Shown: one piece after another, positions 1 to 5,953 of the stretch
How the letters are laid out: each line of letters starts with the position of its first letter
How positions within the stretch are numbered: the stretch's first letter is position 1
Origin: an uncultured Clostridia bacterium
GTDB taxonomy: Bacteria > Bacillota > Clostridia > Christensenellales > UBA1242
DNA: 8,025 nucleotides
Direction: 5' to 3'
NCBI GenBank assembly: GCA_904397185.1
Contig: CAJFOL010000084.1
Span: forward strand, 1 to 8,025
Notes under the pieces: generated by a model
What the model was told of the DNA's origin: nothing
Seen by the model: the letters and a program-made list of their open reading frames with translations, nothing else
The model's database searches: none
Translations under genes and position numbers: made by a program

Positions 1-8
1 AGGCTTTT

Positions 9-83
9 TGGTGCTCCCAGAAGGACTCGAACCCTCGACAATGGTTCCGAAGACCATTGTGATATCCACTTCACCATGGGAGC
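9..83 (-). tRNA. tRNA-Arg(TCG)
   Basis: The reverse complement folds into a full cloverleaf. The acceptor stem GCTCCCA/TGGGAGC is perfect. The D arm is GTGA/TCAC, and the anticodon stem ATGGT/ACCAT carries the loop CTTCGGA, giving anticodon TCG for arginine CGN codons (chiefly CGA). The T arm is GAGGG/CCTTC with loop TTCGAGT and one G-U pair. The discriminator base is A (position 12), and CCA is encoded at 9-11. The 3' end faces out of the window, so its terminator is not visible. Confidence 0.96.
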
Positions 84-114
84 AAATTTCTATTTAGAAA
101 GTTTTTGCTTATTT

Positions 115-142
115 ATTATAGCACATTTTATTAAAAATGCAA
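115..142 (-). promoter_or_regulatory. sigma-70 promoter of tRNA-Arg
   Basis: On the minus strand a perfect extended -10 (TGCTATAAT, with TATAAT at 120-115) lies about 30 bases upstream of the tRNA 5' end. A weak -35 (TTGCAT, 142-137) sits 16 bases further upstream. The same extended -10 word recurs in front of the gene ending at 1077, which supports it as a real promoter form in this genome. Confidence 0.7.
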
Positions 143-155
143 AATATTTTTATTA

Positions 156-249
156 TCGGAAGCCGAACTTGCTTGCAAGAGTGAGGCTGATGGTCATATA
201 TTTCTTGTGATGGACACAATTTTGTTGTGTATTTTGCATTTAGCAAAAT
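156..249 (+). ncRNA. Structured element U1 (first of a diverged pair)
   Basis: The element opens with TCGGAAGCCGAACT. A hairpin follows: stem CTTGCTT/GAGTGAG, closed by a GCAA (GNRA-type) tetraloop. Three more hairpins come in order: TCATA/TGTGA (194-210), ACACAA/TTGTGT (214-230) and ATTTTGC/GCAAAAT (231-249). The first stem uses several G-U pairs that exist only if the plus strand is the RNA, so plus-strand transcription is favoured. A second copy at 294-380 keeps the same order of hairpins with different stem sequences. No known RNA family was recognised. Whether it is a transcribed RNA or a DNA-level repeat cannot be settled here. Confidence 0.45.
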
Positions 250-293
250 TAAAACTTAACTTGTTTAAACGTGACATTACATAGTATATACAA

Positions 294-380
294 TCGAAAG
301 CCGAACTCGTCCGTCAGGATGAAACTAATAATTATTCATGATATATGATAAGTGTGAAACACTCAAATTCTTTAGAATTT
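294..380 (+). ncRNA. Structured element U2 (second of the pair)
   Basis: The opening TCGAAAGCCGAACT matches U1 at 13 of 14 positions. It is followed by a six-pair hairpin TCGTCC/GGATGA with a GTCA tetraloop. Then come TCAT/ATGA (336-348), AGTGT/ACACT (351-363) and AAATTC/GAATTT (365-380). Stem differences from U1 are mostly pair-preserving (for example C-G against T-A), and one pair is G-U in plus-strand RNA. A TATATA box with an upstream TTGTTT sits immediately before the element at about 265-291 and could be a promoter, but the DNA is too AT-rich to be sure. Function is unknown. Confidence 0.45.
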
Positions 381-393
381 ATTAAAATTTTAT

Positions 394-610
394 TATCACA
401 TAATTTTTATATTAAAATTCATATTTATTTTTTATTTTATTGATCTTTATATTATTTTTAATTAATTTTTATTTATTTTTTAATGTTATTTTTGTTAAAT
501 AAATTATTATGTATTTTTTTTAATTTAAAAATATTTTTTATTACTTTGATTTTTAAATAATAAATTTAATTTTATTTTTATATATCACAATTATTTTTTA
601 TTTAGAATAA
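394..610. other. Gene-free, extremely AT-rich T-biased DNA
   Basis: Positions 421-600 contain only 9 G or C bases in 180 (5%), with long T runs on the plus strand and no open reading frame of note. The stretch separates the U1/U2 elements from the small gene starting at 631. The gene's promoter probably lies here, but TATA-like and TTGATT-like words are so common by chance that none can be called. I see no hairpin with G+C content and no ordered protein-binding repeats. Confidence 0.7.
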
Positions 611-630
611 ATACTTATGAGGGCTGTTAT

Positions 631-1080
631 ATGAAATATAATGATGAACAAATTTTATCATTACAAGAATATGAAATTATGGCAAAGGAATATACAAATT
701 CACTTAAAAAGCGAGGCTTTATTTTTGTCCAAGTAGATAGTGAAGAAGTAAGTCAGTTGATAGACGAAACATTTAACCTACTTGCAATGAATAAAACTTG
801 TTTATTTTTGATGGGTGGATTTCTTAACACATCATCTTTTTATTCATTGAATGAAAGACAAATCAAAAAATTAAGAATAATATTTGACTATGAAAAAACA
901 TTGCCAACCTTTAAATTTCGTCATGACAAAACAGAATGTTTTTTGAAATTTGTAGGTATCGAGGCACGGATAATCAAAAATTTACTTAATTTGAGCGAAA
1001 AAACAAACTATGAGCATGAATTAAAGACTATCTGCCAAGATAGGCTAACCACCATGGCAAACATTTTCCAAATTGATTAG
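631..1080 (+). CDS. Hypothetical protein, 149 aa
   Basis: I do not recognise this protein. The start is supported by a GAGGG ribosome binding site seven bases before the ATG. The product is a soluble-looking, charged protein with no signal peptide or convincing transmembrane segment. The N-terminal third is rich in Glu and Lys. A short hydrophobic stretch (about residues 56-64, CLFLMGGFL) sits in the middle, followed by a basic segment and a Leu/Lys/Glu-rich C-terminus that is probably helical. It is the only protein-coding gene called on the plus strand. It converges on the next gene and its TAG stop overlaps that gene's TAA stop. Codon use looks like the rest of the window. It may be a lineage-restricted gene. 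Confidence 0.75.
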   Translation: MKYNDEQILSLQEYEIMAKEYTNSLKKRGFIFVQVDSEEVSQLIDETFNLLAMNKTCLFLMGGFLNTSSFYSLNERQIKKLRIIFDYEKTLPTFKFRHDKTECFLKFVGIEARIIKNLLNLSEKTNYEHELKTICQDRLTTMANIFQID

Positions 1081-1640
1081 GATTTCATAAATTCAATCGT
1101 TTTGGGTATAATATCATCGACATTCTTTCTGAAAACAATAAATGATTCTTGAGTATAAGGTTTTGCAACGTCTTCAAGTTCTACAAGGTCAACTGGATAA
1201 ATTTTTAATTCTCTAGCCATCATTTTACAGATAGCCTTTCCAATAACATAGACGGCATTGTAATCATCAATGTCATTTTTGTATGCTATGGTTTCATAAT
1301 CATCACATTCCATGATTGCAGTTATTGCATAGCCTAAAAGAAATTGTAGTTTTTCTATTGCAAGTTCGTTTCCCCTTGCCGCTGCCACAATCTCCCATTT
1401 AAGATAGTAGTCATAGTTTTCAGACAGGAGTTTAGGAACCCCCGATTTATAGTAATAAGCGAGGATATCCATTGCAACCACATCTTCTCGCTTAGCATTT
1501 TCCTTTAACTTTTTAAACTTTGTCTTAAACTTGTCAGGATCATTCTCTATATACTCGTTTAGTTCTTTCCTAGTTTTCGTAAATTCAGACAAAGCCTCTT
1601 GATAATCATAGAAAGCAGGTCGTTTTCTTATTCTTTCCAT
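1077..1640 (-). CDS. Hypothetical protein with a possible Sel1-like repeat, 187 aa
   Basis: The start is well supported: AGGAGG lies a few bases before the ATG, and an extended -10 promoter lies 27 bases upstream. The product is predicted to be cytoplasmic and mostly helical, with a very charged N-terminal part (residues 1-52). Residues about 55-98 have the spacing of a Sel1-type TPR unit: A-M-D-I-L-A-Y-Y-Y-K-S-G, then a Y-x-x-x-L-K-W stretch and A-A-A-R-G-N-x-x-A. This resembles the family's A-x-x-L-G...G-V...A...W-x-x-x-A-A pattern. Sel1 repeats usually mediate protein-protein contacts. Only one weak unit is visible, so the assignment is tentative. The gene appears monocistronic, and its 3' end overlaps the convergent gene by four bases with no terminator hairpin between them. 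Confidence 0.8.
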   Translation of the reverse strand: MERIRKRPAFYDYQEALSEFTKTRKELNEYIENDPDKFKTKFKKLKENAKREDVVAMDILAYYYKSGVPKLLSENYDYYLKWEIVAAARGNELAIEKLQFLLGYAITAIMECDDYETIAYKNDIDDYNAVYVIGKAICKMMARELKIYPVDLVELEDVAKPYTQESFIVFRKNVDDIIPKTIEFMKS

Positions 1641-1666
1641 ATCTCCTCCTTATTAGATTTGTATAT

Positions 1667-1697
1667 ATTATAGCATATTTGTACATAAGTTACTCAA
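1667..1697 (-). promoter_or_regulatory. Extended -10 promoter of the 187-aa gene
   Basis: On the minus strand TGCTATAAT provides a perfect extended -10 (TATAAT at 1672-1667). A partial -35, TTGAGT (1697-1692), lies 19 bases upstream. That spacer is long, but extended -10 promoters tolerate a poor -35. The predicted start lies about 20 bases before the AGGAGG site. Confidence 0.7.
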
Positions 1698-1720
1698 CGA
1701 AATCATGAGAATTTCACAAT

Positions 1721-2932
1721 TTATTTTGATAAAACTACCAAACATTCATACTCGCCAGTACGAGGAAACATATCAAATAGGTATACTTTTTTAATTTTAA
1801 AATTGGATATTCGTTGCAAATCTCTTACAAGTGTTGCACTATTGCATGATATATAAATAAACTTTTTGATTTTTTTACTCTTAATTACACTACATACCTT
1901 GGAATCAAGTCCCACTCTAGGCGGGTCAACTATGAGTGTATCTCCCTGCAAATTTGGCAAAATTTTAGCACAATCTCCTTTAATATTTACAAGATTTTTG
2001 AGTTTATTTTTATCACGTAAATTTTGAGCCTCGTTATGCTCTGCTTCGCCTATTTCAATCCCTACGACTCTATTTTTTAGTGCAATAATACCACTCAGCA
2101 CACCGTTTCCACTATAACAATTGATAATTTCACCTTTAACTTCTTCAAGCACTTTTTTATATAACTTTTCACACACCTGATTGTTGACTTGATGAAAAGA
2201 GGTTGGAGAAAAACTGCAGTCCAGACCAAATTCCGTTGTATTTAGGGATTTTATGCCAAAAATATATTTGATTTCTCTCTGAAAGGTCTGATAAATACCA
2301 TAATCTTGTCCTAGAATCAAGTAAAGCCCCTGATAATTTATCTGTTTTTTATCTTTAAGTATAAAATTAATAAGACAAGCATCGCCTTCCTGCCTTAGCA
2401 CAATATTATCTATTACATTATATAAGCCATTTCCATCAACAAAATCTTTAACCGGCTTTATCGCATTATTTATCTTATCTTCACAAATAGGGCAATAATC
2501 TATGTCACAAATTTCATCGCTTGCACGATATTTTAGTCCCACCTTATGTTCTCCAACAAACAATTTGATTTTATTCCTATAGCCATAAACATTTTGTGAC
2601 GTTACAACTTCAATCTCTCCAAGATAGCCTATTTTCTTTAACTGTCGTTTGAAAAGTTCAGTCTTAATTCCAATCTCATCCTCATAACTCATATGCTGAT
2701 AACTGCACCCACCGCATCGCCCAAAATAAGGACAAACTGGCTCTTGTCTTTTTGGACTTATTTCATTCACCTGCAAAAGTCGACCAAAACAAAATGACTT
2801 GTTTTGTTTGACAACCTTTACTTTTACATTCTCACCTTTTATCACATATGGAACAAAATATACCTTCCCGTCAACCCTACCGACACCTTCGCCGTCATAT
2901 CCATAATCATCTATTAATAAATCTTTAATCAT
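1721..2932 (-). CDS. rlmCD: 23S rRNA (uracil-C5)-methyltransferase, RlmCD/TrmA family
   Basis: The enzyme transfers a methyl group from S-adenosylmethionine to C5 of uridines in 23S rRNA. The family includes RlmD, RlmC, the dual-site RlmCD of Gram-positives, and TrmA, which acts on tRNA. Residues about 1-57 fit a TRAM RNA-binding domain. Cys67, Cys73, Cys76 and Cys147 have the spacing of the [4Fe-4S] ligands. Residues 246-250 (SFHQV) match the family SF-x-QVN motif. The SAM-binding loop is around 271-279 (NCYSGNGVL). Residues 336-339 are DPPR, and the catalytic nucleophile Cys363 lies in the ISCN motif. The C-terminal FPRTGEYE (389-396) keeps the presumed base Glu396, but Glu replaces the usual His two residues before it. 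The length of 403 aa is normal for members without extra insertions. It follows engB by 15 bases and is probably co-transcribed. Which uridine(s) it modifies cannot be read from sequence. Confidence 0.93.
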   Translation of the reverse strand: MIKDLLIDDYGYDGEGVGRVDGKVYFVPYVIKGENVKVKVVKQNKSFCFGRLLQVNEISPKRQEPVCPYFGRCGGCSYQHMSYEDEIGIKTELFKRQLKKIGYLGEIEVVTSQNVYGYRNKIKLFVGEHKVGLKYRASDEICDIDYCPICEDKINNAIKPVKDFVDGNGLYNVIDNIVLRQEGDACLINFILKDKKQINYQGLYLILGQDYGIYQTFQREIKYIFGIKSLNTTEFGLDCSFSPTSFHQVNNQVCEKLYKKVLEEVKGEIINCYSGNGVLSGIIALKNRVVGIEIGEAEHNEAQNLRDKNKLKNLVNIKGDCAKILPNLQGDTLIVDPPRVGLDSKVCSVIKSKKIKKFIYISCNSATLVRDLQRISNFKIKKVYLFDMFPRTGEYECLVVLSK

Positions 2933-2947
2933 ATCTTAGCCTAACTT

Positions 2948-3526
2948 TTACAACTTATTCTCAATATATTCGAGTATTTTATCCTTGCCAATACCCTGCT
3001 CACTGCTTGAGGTAATGACCATCTCCGGCCTTATTTTAAGGACATTTGCAATCATTTTAACCTGATTTTGCTGTTTGCTTTTCGCAATCTTATCCGCCTT
3101 AGTAGCAATAACCATAAAAGGCAAATTGTTATAGACCAAAAATTCTATCATCTGCATATCAAGTTCGCTAGGCAAATGTCTAATATCAAGGAGAACAAAT
3201 ACAGTTTGCAAAGCCTGTGAACTTGTCAAATATTTTCCCAGCAATCCTGACCACACGTCAAGTTGTCCTTTCCCAACCTTAGCATAACCATATCCAGGCA
3301 AGTCGACAAATCTAAAACTGTCATTTATATCAAAATAATTTATCATTCTTGTCTTGCCTGGCACAGAGGAGGCTTTGGCGAGGTTTTTATTATTTACCAA
3401 ACTGTTAATAAGCGAAGATTTCCCCACATTACTCCGCCCTACAAAGGCAAACTCAGGGACACCATCATTCAAGATTTCTTCTATTTTAACGACACTCGTC
3501 TTATAAACTGCTTTTTTTATTACCAT
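2948..3526 (-). CDS. engB: Ribosome-biogenesis GTP-binding protein EngB/YsxC/YihA
   Basis: This is an essential-type GTPase that helps late assembly of the large ribosomal subunit. All G motifs are present: G1 GRSNVGKS (30-37), the switch I Thr in PGKT (59), G3 DLPGYG (75-80), G4 TKAD (142-145) and G5 around SSSE (173-176). The 192-aa length and the distance from Met1 to G1 match the Bacillus YsxC layout, which supports the annotated start. There is no Shine-Dalgarno sequence. A promoter -10 ends only six bases before the ATG, so the mRNA may be leaderless or nearly so. It is the first gene of a two-gene operon with the rRNA methyltransferase, a sensible pairing since both act on the 50S subunit. 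Confidence 0.97.
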   Translation of the reverse strand: MVIKKAVYKTSVVKIEEILNDGVPEFAFVGRSNVGKSSLINSLVNNKNLAKASSVPGKTRMINYFDINDSFRFVDLPGYGYAKVGKGQLDVWSGLLGKYLTSSQALQTVFVLLDIRHLPSELDMQMIEFLVYNNLPFMVIATKADKIAKSKQQNQVKMIANVLKIRPEMVITSSSEQGIGKDKILEYIENKL

Positions 3527-3532
3527 GGAATG

Positions 3533-3561
3533 ATTTTATCATAATATCGTTAAAAAATCAA
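3533..3561 (-). promoter_or_regulatory. Promoter of the engB-rlmCD operon
   Basis: On the minus strand TTGATT (3561-3556) and TAAAAT (3538-3533) are separated by exactly 17 bases. The -10 ends six bases before the engB ATG, so transcription should start at or next to the initiator codon. No alternative ribosome binding site is visible. Confidence 0.6.
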
Positions 3562-3570
3562 ATGATTGCC

Positions 3571-3603
3571 AAATAAAAAATGCCCGAATTAAATCGAGCA
3601 TTT
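3571..3603 (-). terminator. Rho-independent terminator of the InlB-repeat protein gene
   Basis: In minus-strand RNA, AAATGCTCGA pairs with TCGGGCATTT over ten positions (one G-U) around a six-base loop. A run of six T residues follows. It lies 16 bases past the stop codon at 3619. In plus-strand RNA the same stem would contain a C-A mismatch, so the minus orientation is preferred. Confidence 0.85.
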
Positions 3604-3618
3604 CTTATATGATTTTAA

Positions 3619-5643
3619 CTAAGCAACTGTACACATAAATCTTAGAGTGATTGAAGTTGTGTCTTCATCAATAAGTGCAGTGATAGTATCCATGATTTCT
3701 TTATAGGTAATTCCTTCGCCAAACTCATAAGTAGTTGGAGTCATTGCATAGTTGTTGACAGTTATTCTGATCTCTGTAACGTTTGCCTTTACATAACTAT
3801 CTCCATTTCTAACATAAAGATTGTCAAGGCTGATATCTTGGAATTGCTCGTCAATTATTACATCTTCAAGTTGAGCATATCCCTCTTCGGCGACGTCTTC
3901 AAAGATTTCATAGTCTCCACCTCTATTGGTTATCAATGTGTAGTTGCCATTATTTTCAACATACACACCTTGTATACTGTTGTTTTCGTATCCAAAAGCA
4001 TAGGTCCAAATATAGTCACCATATTGCTCTGCAGCATCCCAAAGAGCAGTTACAGTCAAGCCGTTATTTTCAACAACAGCATCTCCAAGAGAACTGCCAT
4101 TGTAGGTATAGTCACTGCCGTTTGCTGTATATGTGTTATTGTTGTAAACAAATCCTACAAATTCGTAACCATCTCTTGTAATTGTATAAGTGCTAAAGCC
4201 GTTTTCAACGTTGTAATTAAGCGAAGTTACTTGGTCTGTATCAACAGCATTGAATTGAACATTTACGTTGTAGTTAATCAAATCTTTATCAATATAGACT
4301 TCATAGTTTTGTCCAAATACCATGCCTGCCTTTGTAATAGGCGAACCACTTGCAGTAGTCCAACCTACGAAAGAGTATCCGCTGGTAAGGGCATTCTTAA
4401 CAACGTCATCATCGGCTGTCAATAATGCATAACTATTAAATTCATCTTCGTAAAGTTTTGTTTGAGCAATCATAGCCCCGTTTAACTCAGTATAATATGT
4501 TATTGTTGTGCTTGGAAGTTCGCTAACACTTAGTACAAGGTCAATCCTGCCGTCCACAAATTCTATTTGTGACATAGTCTCAACTGGAGAGCCTTCATAT
4601 AACCAACTATTAAATGTATAACCGCTTGGAATTTGTGCTAAAACTCTCTCATCTTCAGCAGAAAGAAGTTCGCTTGAAGCAAATTCGTCTTCTCTAAGGT
4701 TAACTTGTGCAATAACGGTTTCGCCATCTGGAGCATAATAGGTTATCTCGGCAATTTCAACCCTTCTCTCACTAAGAACAAGGTATTTTGTAACCCCATC
4801 TTCAAATCCAATTTGATTAGCATCTGTGATAGGTGCATCGTTATAAATCCAAGCATTGAACTCATATCCAGGAGTTACGTAGTCAGCAACAGCACTTGCA
4901 CTAAGAAGTTCGTAACTATTGTATTGTACTTCAGTTAAAATATCTTGGTGAATTAATGTTGTCTCATCGCTATCATAATATGATATTGTCATTTGATTTG
5001 ACCATTTTGGCATAAGAGTAATGGTTCTATATTCGTGATTTTCATCTTTGTTAGCAACATCAAATGTAGCACTTGTGTAAAGAGTGGTGTTTGCTTCGCC
5101 TTCAATGTACCAACCTTCAAAACTTGCTCCAGCCACACTTGTAGGAGTATATAAAGCATCTCCGTAATTTACAAGGTCACTTTCATAATCAATAGGAGTT
5201 GTTTGGTCATCATAGTAGCCAGCATAGACAATATCAAACTTCTTGATATTCTTTATTGCTGTAATATTTGTATTGCCTCTGATTGTAAATTCATACTTTT
5301 CGCTAAGTTCTTCGGCAACAGTATCGGCAGTTACTTGCTTGTCAGTTCCCCTATACCAACCATCAAATTGGTAAACAGTGTTACCAGTAAAGGTAAGTGT
5401 AATGCTTGAATTTTTCTTAACAGTGATAGACTGCCCAAGTTCTACTGCAGTAGGAGCCTCATCCTCTACTTGAACAGTAATCAAAGTAGGATAATCACCG
5501 TTTTCATAAGTTTCACCGCCCTCGTATACAGTTAGTGTCACAGGAGATGCCTCGGTAACACATAAAGCACTTCCTACAATAATTAAAGGAACAAGAACTA
5601 TAAGAGCACAAATTGATAAGATTTTAATTAAATGCTTAGACAT
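3619..5643 (-). CDS. Secreted InlB B-repeat-like surface protein, 674 aa
   Basis: Start 5643 is chosen over an in-frame upstream ATG at 5760 for three reasons. A GGAGGG site lies seven bases before it. A near-consensus promoter lies inside the longer version. The N-terminus from here is a classic signal sequence (K4-K7, hydrophobic core 8-28). Residues about 35-215 contain beta-rich segments with FDGWY (93-97) and FEGWY (175-179), typical of InlB-type (Listeria-Bacteroides) repeats. Residues 218-456 hold three tandem units of about 80 residues. Residues 457-540 are another InlB-like segment with YEFVGF, and 540-674 is a divergent C-terminal domain. There is no LPXTG motif, no C-terminal hydrophobic anchor, and no convincing lipobox around Cys28. 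It may therefore be held by an uncleaved N-terminal helix or released. The role is probably adhesion or surface interaction (inference). It is transcribed alone, between its own promoter and terminator. Confidence 0.85.
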   Translation of the reverse strand: MSKHLIKILSICALIVLVPLIIVGSALCVTEASPVTLTVYEGGETYENGDYPTLITVQVEDEAPTAVELGQSITVKKNSSITLTFTGNTVYQFDGWYRGTDKQVTADTVAEELSEKYEFTIRGNTNITAIKNIKKFDIVYAGYYDDQTTPIDYESDLVNYGDALYTPTSVAGASFEGWYIEGEANTTLYTSATFDVANKDENHEYRTITLMPKWSNQMTISYYDSDETTLIHQDILTEVQYNSYELLSASAVADYVTPGYEFNAWIYNDAPITDANQIGFEDGVTKYLVLSERRVEIAEITYYAPDGETVIAQVNLREDEFASSELLSAEDERVLAQIPSGYTFNSWLYEGSPVETMSQIEFVDGRIDLVLSVSELPSTTITYYTELNGAMIAQTKLYEDEFNSYALLTADDDVVKNALTSGYSFVGWTTASGSPITKAGMVFGQNYEVYIDKDLINYNVNVQFNAVDTDQVTSLNYNVENGFSTYTITRDGYEFVGFVYNNNTYTANGSDYTYNGSSLGDAVVENNGLTVTALWDAAEQYGDYIWTYAFGYENNSIQGVYVENNGNYTLITNRGGDYEIFEDVAEEGYAQLEDVIIDEQFQDISLDNLYVRNGDSYVKANVTEIRITVNNYAMTPTTYEFGEGITYKEIMDTITALIDEDTTSITLRFMCTVA
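4276..4992 (-). repeat. Three tandem ~80-residue repeats in the surface protein
   Basis: Units begin with I-S/T-Y-Y at residues 220, 300 and 381, a period of 80-81. Each has the pattern YY, a polar loop, I-x-Q-x-x-L-x-E, then S-x-E/A-LL, then G-Y-x-F-x-x-W and P-I-T or P-V-E. DNA identity between units is modest, so this is an old duplication rather than a recent one. Fixed aromatic and Gly positions within variable loops fit a beta-grasp InlB B-repeat fold. Confidence 0.8.
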
Positions 5644-5665
5644 AAATCCCTCCATGTTTGGATAT

Positions 5666-5694
5666 AGTATACCACAAATATTTTTCATTTTCAA
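5666..5694 (-). promoter_or_regulatory. Sigma-70 promoter of the InlB-repeat protein gene
   Basis: On the minus strand TTGAAA (5694-5689) and TATACT (5671-5666) are separated by exactly 17 bases. The predicted start leaves a leader of about 16 bases containing the GGAGGG site. This fixes the start codon at 5643. Confidence 0.85.
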
Positions 5695-5883
5695 TAGGTA
5701 AAACAAAAAAAATGTAAAATATCCCAAAATTATGTTATGCAAAAAGTGAAAAATTAACATTATATGCCTATCAGAGCCAATTCTTTTTAGTTAAAATTTA
5801 AAAAATTGATTTATTCAATTAATATAGTCTATTAAGAATCAAGCAATTGCAACATAATTAATAAAAAAAATCATAAGGCAAAT

Positions 5884-5926
5884 CAAAAAAAGTGACAACA
5901 ATTACATACAACTTTGATGCCACTTT
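5884..5926 (-). terminator. Rho-independent terminator of the DUF6273-like gene
   Basis: In minus-strand RNA, AAAGTGGCA pairs with TGTCACTTT over nine positions (one G-U), followed by seven T residues. It lies 28 bases after the stop codon at 5954. The remainder of the gap between the two surface genes (5695-5883) is AT-rich and holds only a small AATTGA/TCAATT hairpin. Confidence 0.78.
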
Positions 5927-5953
5927 ATTTGTAATCAAGAAAAATAAAATCTA

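Noticed and set aside
303..326. Hammerhead ribozyme resemblance in element U2 (stem GTCC/GGAT then GAAAC, as in the classic stem II region)
   Set aside because: The invariant CUGANGA core is replaced by CCGAACT, and the sister copy U1 has GAGGC instead of GAAAC, so the catalytic core is not conserved.
3838..4425. Long plus-strand open frame inside the InlB-repeat gene, and similar frames at 6229-6918 and 7143-7358
   Set aside because: These are antisense shadows of well-supported secreted-protein genes, with no ribosome binding site and no recognisable domain.
5554..5565. Possible lipobox around Cys28 of the InlB-repeat protein
   Set aside because: The residues before the Cys are S-A-L, and Leu at -1 does not fit the small-residue requirement for signal peptidase II.
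5644..5760. In-frame upstream extension of the InlB-repeat protein to an ATG at 5760
   Set aside because: It has no ribosome binding site, it would span a near-consensus promoter, and it would bury the signal peptide. The start at 5643 has GGAGGG at the right spacing.
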